From Volvariella volvacea V23 (taxonomy: Eukaryota; Basidiomycota; Agaricomycetes; Agaricales; Pluteaceae), in assembly GCA_000349905.1 (NCBI GenBank), contig KB722736.1, positions 1,997,428-2,061,427 of the forward strand: a stretch of 64,000 nucleotides of DNA. Direction: 5' to 3'. Within the stretch, counting starts at the first letter, position 1. Each line of letters starts with the position of its first letter. The translations under genes were made by a program, and so were the position numbers. Below, one piece after another: positions 24,913 to 34,892 of this stretch. The notes beneath the pieces are model-generated. The model was not told where the DNA came from. It was given only the letters and a program-made list of their open reading frames with translations, and did not search any database.

Positions 24913-25496
24913 GCCTGGCTACGACGGGGGGAGGAAGGAGGGAGGGGGAGGGACTGGAAGGAAGGGGAAGGGGCAGGGAGGATGTGGAGTAGAAGATAAA
25001 GGATATGGATAGACTACAGACTTGACAAAGGAGACAGGAGACAACAGCAAAGGGCAGAAAACATTGGCGCGCACTAATATTCACAAAAAATTAACGGCTT
25101 GATTTGAATTGCCCTCTATTTGATCGAGGTACCCACTCCCGCTCTCCCACCCCCGCCCTCAGAACAACATCGTCGTGAAACCTCCCAGAAACAGTCCCAC
25201 CGCGCCCCACCATGTCGCACGAGCACAGATAATCAGTCCCTCTAGACGCTCCCGCAGAAAGGCTATTTGACACCAGCCCCATATAAGATTGTCTCTGAGA
25301 AGGTGTTGGTTACTAGAACAATATTGGCATTCAAATTTGATCGATGTCGGCTCCCAGCCGATCTCAGATTGCCCAGCCAACGGACCTACTATCCCATCCT
25401 CCGCTACCACAAGACCAACAGGCACCCCGCCATATGCTCAGCGCTCATAGGCGCTCATACCGCTCTTTGTTAATGTCTTTTTATTGCCAAGGCCAG
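24913..25496. other. Intergenic stretch between two minus-strand genes
   Basis: Just upstream of the hydrolase start lies a G/A-rich plus-strand tract (about 24928-24985), which reads as a C/T-rich tract on the coding strand of the hydrolase and may be part of its promoter. A minus frame at 25159-25425 ends in a hydrophobic tail (WWGAVGLFLGGFTTMLF), but its start and family cannot be supported; it would overlap the 3' untranslated region of the next gene. Confidence 0.45.
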
Positions 25497-27037
25497 CTAC
25501 TCGTCTCTCACTATGCCTTCCAGCACCTGCATCACTCGCTGCTGACGCTGGACAGGTTCGGTAAGCGCGTATATCTCCATCTGAGAAAAATAACTCCAGC
25601 TGGGTGGCTCTTACCTCTCGATCCGATGCCACGCTCGTTGGGAACATCGTCGGTACGTCATACTTCATTAAAGCCTGCTGCTGCTTCGTAACAAGTCCGT
25701 CCCAGGCAGGCAGCACTCTTTCCAACTCAAACTTGTGCATCTCCTTCTTGTACGCGTCGTTCAGCATCTAGAATGCATTCCATTCCGAACAAGTGAAAAA
25801 TCAACACGTTTTGGGGTGAAAATCATCAGTCCTGAAGGAACAACGGATCACAAGGAGACGAACTCAACCGTGCGCTCGTGCTCAGACAACCCTGTTCCTA
25901 TCATCATCGCCCTAGGTTAAAAATGTGTAAATGAGATAGATACGAGGTTAAAGTCTGTGCGCCACCAACTGTTGGGCATCAGAGACTAGGTACGCACTTG
26001 GTCTTTGCCACTTTGACCTTGTCTTCGTATTTCTTCTGGATCCCTTGCCTCTCTTCGGACAACTTCCGTTCCAAATTATCCTGTTCCTCCTTGAGCTGCT
26101 CAGTAAAAGTAGACCATCAAACCCGAATCCGAGGTTATTGCGTCCGCCCAATCATAAATCGTTATTATACGACAAAGCTGCTCAAGGGCAATTCACTTGC
26201 CTGACGGAGTAATGTCTTGAAAGAAGGGTCGTCGGCCATGCTGGCAAGAAGCGGTAAAGCTTGCTGGAATGAGAGGGATCTTACGTCTTGAGTTGTTGGC
26301 TGTATTACTGTTTTGGTTTGCTCAAGAGTCGAAGCTGATGCTGGTTTTGTGTCATGATTCGAGCTGTTGGAGGCTGCTGGCGGGGAATGGGCTTGCGTTG
26401 AAGGAGCGGGTGGTCTTCGAGGATCGCGAGTTGATGTCTGTCCCGTCAATGCTGGACCCTGGCGATGCTGGGGAGATGCGTGGTGGTGCGATGGTGATGG
26501 CTCTAGCTCGAGTCTAGGTGCGGACACATCGTACAACTCATAAGGTGGGTGCATGCCATAGGTCTGTGATGCAGATACAGGGGTTGATTTCGGAAGTGGA
26601 CCATGCGTGGGTGGGGTGTAGGACAATTGAGAAACCTCCTGAAGTTGAGAGAGTAATGAGGCCACCGTGCTTTGAGGTTGAGGCTTGCTCTGATCAGCGA
26701 TAGGTGGTGCGGTTGGTGACTCATTTGGTGGACCAGGAGTCGCTTCTGGTGGGCTAGGGAGTGGATCGAGTGCTTCAGAGCTAGTGGTTGATGCCGGCGG
26801 TAATCCAGCAGGTACTTGTTCCTCTCCCCCGGTTCTTGACGGTTTCGCGACCTCAGGAGACGAAGCTGCTGGCAGCTGAGAAGTGGCACGACGCCATGCT
26901 TCCGAGTTTCGTAGTTGCTCGAGTAGTGCGTTTAGAGCTTCTGGATCCTAGAACTCATCAGCTTCCTCGCTTTGACGACGAGAGTGGCGAACGAAGCAAG
27001 GAAGAGACGCGTATACATTGATGGTGCTGCTGCTCAT
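25497..27037 (-). CDS. Uncharacterised proline/serine-rich protein with C-terminal coiled coil
   Basis: I do not recognise a named family. The best start is 27037 (MSSSTIN), spliced by GTATACG...TTCTAG to DPEALNALLEQLRNSEAWRR. A disordered P/S/T/Q-rich stretch follows (roughly residues 45-230, including PPSTTSS-like and SHHHASPQHRQ segments). Then come a short helical part (SFQQALPLLASMADDPSFKTL) and a heptad-rich helix made of EEQDNLERKL and EERQGIQKKYEDKVKVAK. The last exons give MLNDAYKKEMHKFELERVL, PAWDGLVTKQQQALMKY, and after an intron RQQRVMQVLEGIVRDE, ending at 25497. The architecture suggests a scaffold or adaptor rather than an enzyme. The acidic, lysine-rich C-terminal helix looks conserved because it is spliced cleanly over three introns. 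Confidence 0.72.
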
Positions 27038-27222
27038 GGCGTTTGGTGTGCAACGACTTGCCTCCAACGCGCACGGTGTGCGCTTCGACAACAAGGTAAG
27101 AGTTGAATCGGGTACAAGGGCAGTTCGGTTAAATTTCGGAAGCCGAGCGAGCTGGGGTTGTTGGTTCAGGTTTGCCTCGTCACCCAAACCAAATCGTAGC
27201 GCCCTACCACTAGGTCGCCGGA

Positions 27223-28023
27223 ATGAATACCCTCTTACTCCATTCCTACAAACCTCAAGTCAACTTACTCTTCACTGGCTTCGATTTTGACTACGCCTTT
27301 CCAGGTTCTGCCAGTAGTCCAAGACTCCAAGCTTATCACAATTCCATCCTGAGCTTAGCACATTTTTCGACGCCTCATGCACACGGAGTGTATGCCCAAA
27401 ATCTTGATCTGCACAACCTAGGGCAGAGTCACTTCGAGTCATCCACGGCGTCTGCAGGTGCTAGTGGGCTCAGCATTACCTACGCACTTGCCTGTCGGGT
27501 TCATCCGTTTTCAGAAGTTCTCCGTGGAATGGTAGCCCAGGAGCCAATCCACATTGCGTCATGGCATGATTCCCTCCTGCATTGGGCGAACGGCTTGTCG
27601 CTGTTCTTCTCCGTCATTCTATCGCCAAATGTTTATTTCCCTGCCCGCTCTTGGGCGTTGAGTTCAAATTGGATAACACCTCGCCGGTACCTGAGCAATC
27701 ACATTTTGCTTCCTTCAACAGTCACAGTCCTCCGGGGATGCTCCAATGATAACCGCGGTAGGAACGTGCCAGGAACCGCCTTGCCCATCACTTTTGTCGA
27801 TGCTTATCACGCTCTTGAGGTCATTTCATTCTGGCATTTTTGCAATCCAAGCATCTTCACCCGAAATCACGCCTTCCAGAGGCTGAACGGGGCCGTTGCT
27901 GTTCAATTTTTACCAGCCAATACGCCGTGGCTGGCAGCTTATCTAGTTCGCCCGACGGAACGCACGGAGCGCCAGCTGGGTGGGTTGTGTTTGGTGTGCG
28001 TTCGAGTTCAACGGGTTCAGTGA
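27223..28023 (+). CDS. Doubtful 266-codon open frame
   Basis: An uninterrupted ATG-to-stop frame of 266 codons, longer than expected by chance in this composition. The protein matches no family I know, shows no signal peptide, clear membrane helix or repeated motif, and lacks the introns seen in every other gene of the window. The opposite strand has short coding-like pieces in the same interval (for example AYWLVKIEQQRPRSASG near 27900), so this frame may be a shadow of a decayed minus-strand gene. Listed only because of its length. Confidence 0.15.
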   Translation: MNTLLLHSYKPQVNLLFTGFDFDYAFPGSASSPRLQAYHNSILSLAHFSTPHAHGVYAQNLDLHNLGQSHFESSTASAGASGLSITYALACRVHPFSEVLRGMVAQEPIHIASWHDSLLHWANGLSLFFSVILSPNVYFPARSWALSSNWITPRRYLSNHILLPSTVTVLRGCSNDNRGRNVPGTALPITFVDAYHALEVISFWHFCNPSIFTRNHAFQRLNGAVAVQFLPANTPWLAAYLVRPTERTERQLGGLCLVCVRVQRVQ

Positions 28024-31000
28024 GACAACCACTCAACCCGCTACACCCTATCTAGATGAAGAGGAGCCAGCTATTCGCTCCGTTGTGCGGACCTGATCCG
28101 TTCCAATAAAGGCTTGACGAGCGCGATAGCAGGAATCAAAAGTTACCCCCGCGAAGGTTCCTCCACCCACTGATCACATCCCATCATATCTCACCTCCTA
28201 ACAAGTGGGTCTAGAACCTGCAGCACCCGCTCCTTTGGGACAATCAACGCCTGCGTACACCAGCTTTCAGGCCCATCAACTGCGCATATACGAGCGGTGC
28301 CCAGTAGGTCCGCTCTCAGGGCAGCCAGCGCAAACCCGCCAAGTTGCTTGCTGGTAGAGTCCAGAGCGTATTATTACTGCTGGTACCATCTTGGATTCTC
28401 GCCCCGTGATGCCTAGAGGCGTTGTAGTTGCTTGACAGTTAGTTTTGATGCCCTCCTGTTGCGGTTGGCTGGTTTCGCTCGCTATAATTACAAGATCTGA
28501 TCCATTCCCGAGTCCGATGACACCGCCCATTGACAGTCACGTTCACTACTCTATAGGTGGTCCTCCAGTCGACCAATGAATGCGGTACTGGTGACTTGCT
28601 CATGATTTGAGGAGCAATACACACCTAATTAGTCCTGGTTGAGATATACTGATGTCTTGGCCAGACGAACTTGGCCCGCCTACCATTTAACGTTTCTAAT
28701 CCCACATTAAAGTTTGCATCTAGATCGCTCCCAACCAACCACCCAACAAAACAACTCGATAACTACACGCCTCTTGACAACGTTCGGACCTGCAACCTCA
28801 CCAGACCCCACACTGGCACCAGGCCATGGGTAGGATAAACACATGACAACGTTGAACAAGCACGGTTCCTCTCCACCATGACTTACCAAACGTAGATGAG
28901 ACTAGACTAGATTTGGCATGTGTGATGGACATGTGCAGTGATAGCATCATATCCTCTTCATATCAAGAGTTCGGGAAGTTGATTGAGTTTTTGGGAGGAT
29001 GGAGGCTGCATGACAAAAGATGGATCAACAATGTCGGATCCGATACCCTCCAGCGACGATCCAAAGCATCCCAAGCACCACTAGCCCAGGCGGCGCTTAG
29101 TGCGTTGTTATGAGGTGGGCACCCATTTGCGCTCTGGTGCTCAACCGGTGCTCGCGGCTCGAAGGAGGAAACCGAAACAAAATCAGATCTCAATATTCGC
29201 CAAGGGGGGTCTGGATAAAATATTCTCCACCACAATCAAGGCTATCTGTTCACGCACGCCCTGATTTATTGCAAAGAACGCGAGGCAACGTCATACCTGC
29301 CACTTTTTTCCATCGACAATCTTGACCCGTACTGTACATGGAATGGTGGAAATTTGTCCTCTCCAACTCTTGATTGCAAGATCGAATTCGGGAGAATTTA
29401 CTGCGCGCGTGGGGCGAATAATAATAAATGGTATTCGGTATTTTGATTTGGCTTGAGCGATGGGCAATATAGGAGGGAAGAGGTGTCGTCAGAAACCCGG
29501 GAAGTTGTTCCGGACAGCTGTTGAGACGACGCGCACGTTGCTCAAAAAATGGAAGAAGGAAAAACAAGTGGCGGGTGTTTCAACGAGATGCGATGCAGCT
29601 GTGCGTTACATGCGTACGCACTCGAGAAAAAAACTTCTCGATCCCGTCCTACGTTCGATTGCATGCTCGAGATCTTATTTCTATGTTTAACACAGTCAAA
29701 AACGAGGCAGACCATCGTCTCTGGGTCCAGCAATGGCAGTGTGAATCTAATTCCGTACAACCGAAAAAATGTTTTACGGAACTCGAGACCGAAGCCGCAC
29801 ATGCACATGCACATGCCAACTCCCTCTACATACATAATACGTACACCACCGTGATCCATGCCCAACAGGATGCTGGCACGGGCATCAGATCACTGCTATA
29901 CATTTTTTTTCTTCCCCTCTCAGGTTAGGATTTTAAGAGTAGAGCGTTCACACCACACGGCAAGGGAGGCCAGGAATCAGTGTTTTGGCTGAGGCTGATA
30001 ATTATTTATTGCGGTTGGCGGTTTTAGCACTTTTATACGCTTTCCACCTCCTTCCCCCCCCGTAAAGTGCTGCATGTAGTCAATTTTCCAAAATTCCAAA
30101 CGATGATGAAATTATACCTCCGCTTCTGGACAACTTTGGCACGAAAATTGGGGAAAAAGCTGCGTCGGCGATGAAAGACCTCCGGGCGGCCCGAGCCGGA
30201 CGTACATGTGTATGGGTAATTGCAAGTTACCGTAGATCCATCCAGCTGGTAAACCACGATCTTCTAGTGTACTTGTAGCATTTGAACTGTACATAATAAA
30301 TGCCCAGCCGGTCAACAGCCCTCCGTAGAGGGGATGCGCGTTGACAAGCCCGCGGAGTTTATTATTTGAAGCAGGTCCTATGCAACGGCCGGTTCTGAAA
30401 TATGAAATACCTAGAATGTATGAAATGATAATGAAAACGCCGTTTGCGTATTGCAATTTGTTCAGTACGAAAGATGATGCTTGTTATCAACACGTGGATC
30501 GTCATAGGGGAGATGCTTGAAAAGGAGAAAAAATAACAAGGATACAATTTTACCCCGAAAAGAACAACGTGGCCGCAATGTAGTATCCGGCGCGAAGTGC
30601 GAAGTGGGCCTCAATGAAGCAGGAAATTCTTGGCCCCTATTATTGAGACGTGTAACAGGATGAGCAGCAGTGTCGTCATCGTTGCAGTTCATGAGCTCCG
30701 GTCGCCCACAAAAAGATATTAATTCGGATGAGAATTTGTACAGTGCGCATCATCTAATGGTAGGGAGGTATATGGTCGCGCCGAGGTGACAACCAGCGGA
30801 CGCGGTTGAACGCACCGCGGAAACGGAAGGAAGGCCGCTACATAGACGCGACATTGATGACGAATTCGAGATGATACCTTCCAACTAATAATATGAGCAT
30901 CTTAGTAAAGCACAGAAAAAGGCTGGAGACCGCGCACGCGACGGTACGGCGGATCCTATGGCGACCTAAAACACAGTCATGATTTTATATGTCGCCAACA

Positions 31001-32675
31001 ACCCCGACATGGTTAGGACTTGATCAGAGCGATCCTTGATGCGCACCAGCCAAATAAATGCTAACGCCATCCGAGCGACGCGAGGTATCCGAGTCCAGAC
31101 TACCAAGTGCCATTCTATCTCCGTTACTAGTAGTCTGTGCAGTTGGTTTGGGTGGAACGGCAATGACGTGCTTGGGCAGCCACTAAGTCACACAGGTTAA
31201 TCTGTAGGTACCTCTCTCGTGGATGAGTTACGGTCATGCCGGCAAGGTTTTCGTCATTCCAGGACGCTGGGACGAGTACCTGTGGTTGGGGAGCCGTCGG
31301 TAACTGGCGGATCATTGCACAATCTCCACCAACCTCGGAGTACCTACCTATCTTACACCTTGGTGCCAGCATCGCAGTTTGGGCTGGCCGAGTTTTGATG
31401 CGCTCAGTAAGTTTGACAGCCCTGTCAATTCTATTGTATTCGCATGCCAGTGTGGAATATTGGTGTCCCCTTTTGGGTTGATTGGGAGGTCTCAAGATGG
31501 CTGCGATCGTCACCAAGGCTGACAACAGCACGCGAGAATTGTCCGGGTCAGCGCAACGGTGGGCGTTTTATGTCCACGTTTTCTTTGGTAACAGGTATAC
31601 GCCGAGTGTCGGATCCCCTGCCCCAGAGCGTAAATAAGTCATAGATGTATAATGCCAAGGGGACATCTGGACGGACGGGCTTCGCAGTGATACGTCCCAA
31701 GTGCAAGAAGGCCACGTTCCGCGCTATTTTTTTCTGGAAGGGACCGATCTACGTGAAAGGGAAATATCGGTAAATGGGCAGAAAATTTTGCGTTCATGAT
31801 ACGAGTACCAACGTCGCGGCGACGGGCAGGTTACCGTAGTCCAAAACCATTTAGCAAGGCCACCAATACTTGGTCGCCGGTCGCTGATCGAAGATAATTT
31901 ATTGCTGGCCAGCGAGCATACTAAATGGACGGACTCTGAAGTTTCGCGCGACTGAATTGCTGGCCCAGGCGCTTTATTTAGTTTGAGGCAGCAGACTAGT
32001 GCCCAAACCAGTTAGGCTGAGACAAGAAAAGCACGACGCAGGGACGCATTACGGTCCCAGAGTGGAAAGTGGGTGGGCGATGCAGAGGGCGAGCTGGCCA
32101 ACCGAGGCGAGCGGACAGCAGAACGCAGAGACGTTTCTAACGTGAAACGCCGGGCCCGGACGAAGCAGGGGGCGGAGACAGAAGGACGGGAGACGCAAAT
32201 GACACACAAGACACTCCGGACAAGGCGCGTCTGAGAAGGAAATAGGAAGTACATTAGAGGCTAGGTGAGTCGCTGAGGTGGAGAAGACGGCCCTGAAGCA
32301 GGAGAATGCAAAAACCGAAAATGGCAGGTGTTGGAGAAATTGAGGCCAAAGTCGTTGTATTTTCTGACAGCGGAAGGACGGCAGAAGTATGGCTAAAGGG
32401 TTGTTGACCGAGAGGACACGCCGCAGGGCTGGGGAATATGTTGGATAATTATTGTGTGCCAAAATTTGTAACAGGGGAATTGGACGAAATGTGGTCGGAT
32501 TTGTGGGAAACGTTGTGATTGGCAACCGACAGCCGAAGTTCGCACGCTGGCAGCTCTCCCTGCCTCTCCCTCCCGTCACCCTCGACTCCCCTCCCCCCTC
32601 CTCCCATTCTATATCCTCTTGTTTTTGTACTTTTTAACTCCTCCCCTTCCTTTCCTCCCCTCACCGCCATCCTCC
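28024..32675. other. Gene-poor stretch upstream of the RGS gene
   Basis: About 4.6 kb without a gene I can support. Pieces that look protein-like on the minus strand lie near 28190-28345 (GGFALAALRADLLGTARIC, then WCTQALIVPKERVLQVLDP) and near 30240-30690 (hydrophobic segments AGYYIAATLFFSG and VFIIISYILGISYF). They cannot be joined into a full model and may be remnants. The plus-strand frames at 29460-29928 are mutually overlapping and without signature. The last 250 bp before the RGS start are strongly C/T-rich on plus and are likely its promoter. Confidence 0.45.
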
Positions 32676-34892
32676 ATGGCCTCCCCAGCTGGACAAGAGG
32701 CTTCGGCCACCTCCTCCCACATGATGAAGACAACAAAACGCGGCAGGCCCTTTCTCAAGGTCAGTCCACCCCCTCCCCGCCGCCCTTGCTTCTCACCATC
32801 CTCCCCATCCATCCAGGATACGCTCGACCTTTTCGCCACCCTAATAGTCTCGCTTCAGCTGGGTCCCCACAAGCAGTTCTTCCGCACCTTCCCAAACTCC
32901 TTCTCAACGTGCGTCCCCTTCTCCCTTATCTTTCATCTCCCTCATCCAGATCTCCCCCTGCGCCACCAGTGATGAAGCCGTTGCAAACCTCGCATCCCTC
33001 AAATTCTCTCAGTCAAATCGCGGGCCGGATCCTCGAGAACCTTCACGAGTGGTGACGACAACTACGACAACGACCTTCTCGATGACCCGCGAGATGGCCA
33101 AGGCCATGAGCCAGCATTTTATGGATGCCCGTCTCATCGAAAACGCTGCCGACCCCTCCTCCGGTCTTTTCAAAGATCGAGGCATCTACGTTCTCACCCC
33201 AAAAGGCCTCCACGTTCTCGAGCGTTTCATCAGCAAGAACGGCATCAACTCCGACCACATCCAGGAGGTCTTCACAACACAACCAATATGTATCAAGCTG
33301 CTGCACCTCGAACGGCGGTCCGCGGACGATGAGATAATAGTGACTCAATCTGTAATCACCGCCCTCTTCCGTCGCTTCTGTGGTCGGACACCCAACTACC
33401 CACAAGCAACGACCACTACTACTCCCGATGCCTTCCAGCGCCACCACGAACGCTCCAAGGGAATCTCCCTCATGGATGTGACCGAACGAGCACAACCCCT
33501 CCTTAACAAGGCCCAAGTCGTTCACAGACATTGCTTCTCCGCAGTGACAGCATTGGAGTGGTTGTGCGATTTTACTTCAGTGGTTGGCAGGGAGGAAGCT
33601 GCAGAAATGGCCGCCCATTTCGTCCGTTTCGGTCTCATTACTTTGGTCAGCGACAAGCGCAAACACAACGACTCTGCAATCATCTTCACCGTCCGTGGAG
33701 CATCACCCGGCGGAAACAGCCACATCGCTGTAGGTTCCCCCTTGTTCTAAAAGGTCTCGAGTGCTTACCCACTTCACCTAGCAAAACGGCGAGTTCCGTT
33801 GTACGGCCAAGGCCATCTACAAAATAACGGAAGAAGGGCGGCGGATTGTCCACTGGGACCGGGATGACTCTCCCAATGGTTCATCCACTAACCTATCAGA
33901 GCGATCATCGGTGGAAGATGATGGGGACACACGACCAGAAGCCAAGATCCACCGTCGCATATCAATGGCTGAGCGTATGAATGCAAACTATGATCATGCG
34001 GAGCGCAAACAAAACAAGGGTAATGCAGACAGATTACGCTACATCCTGGAAGACCCAGCTCTCCGCGCCCTCTTCCGTGACTTCCTTCGAAGCAACTTCT
34101 GCGAGGAGAACCTGGCCTTTTGGTTAGACGTTCAAGACTTCAAGCGCAAGTTCAACATCACCTCGAGTGCCGTTGCGGTCGGAACTACACAAAAGTGACA
34201 CCCGGTCAGGCTGCGATGGAGCGTCATCATGAGACGCTCATCAATAGGGCTTTCACGATCTACAACACCTACCTCGCTCCATCAAGTCAATGCGAACTAA
34301 ATATTGACCACAGTCTGCGTACCGAGTTAGTGAAGTACTTGGAAGATGTTGTGACGACTCTGACAGGCAAGGTGTGGACGGGTCGAGTGGAGCCGGAACA
34401 TGGACAGGCATTCAACGCCACTCAATTGGCGACGATGATTCGGTTGTACGAGCGAATCCAGACTCACGTATTTCGTTTGATGGCAACAGATTCTGTACCA
34501 AAGGTAAGTTTTTGAATAGCACGCTTCCCCTTGATGCTGACGGGTTACCCCAGTTCGTTCAAACACCCAAGTTCCTATCTATGCGTAGCTGGGTGGAGGA
34601 GCTCGAGACTATCGACAGTGATATCCAGATGCTGACAGCTGCGGCCCCACCGGGTCTGGCCGAGGAAGTTGGTGGTGCATACATCACCGTCTCTCAACAG
34701 GCAGCCGAGCGCGAGCATCGTCACCTCCAAGCACAAGCCCAGAACCAGCAACAAGGGTCTACGACATCCAGTCTAACGCAAACCCAATCCTCGCATCCGT
34801 CACAGTCTCACCCCCAAACGCACATACAGCAATCCAACATTCAGCATTCGCATTCACAGCATAATCAGCAGCATCCACCAACGTCGCAATAG
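32676..34892 (+). CDS. flbA: DEP-RGS regulator of G-protein signalling, with apparent frameshift
   Basis: Orthologue-type protein of Thn1/FlbA/Sst2, which speeds GTP hydrolysis on a G-alpha subunit and so damps pheromone or growth signalling. From the ATG at 32676 (MASPAGQEASATSSHMMK), introns 32760-32816, 32909-32969, 33730-33781 and 34504-34553 give an N-terminal fungal DR/DEP part (DTLDLFATLIVSLQLGPHKQ, MAKAMSQHFMDARLI), a second DEP (LMDVTERAQPLLNKAQVVHR and LEWLCDFTSVVGREEAAEMA) and the RGS box (DPALRALFRDFLRSNFCEEN, LAFWLDVQDFKRKFN). The frame stops at TGA 34196-34198 inside the RGS box, while the rest (VTPGQAAMERHHETLINRAF to RLYERIQTHVFRLMATDSVP) continues in another frame with a one-base offset next to an AAAA run. 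The C-terminus is a Q/S/H-rich tail. Either a sequencing indel or a true null allele would fit. Confidence 0.88.

Noticed and set aside
32049..32579. 176-codon minus-strand frame upstream of the RGS gene
   Set aside because: No family, no conserved motif, and it sits in the presumed promoter and leader of the plus-strand RGS gene.
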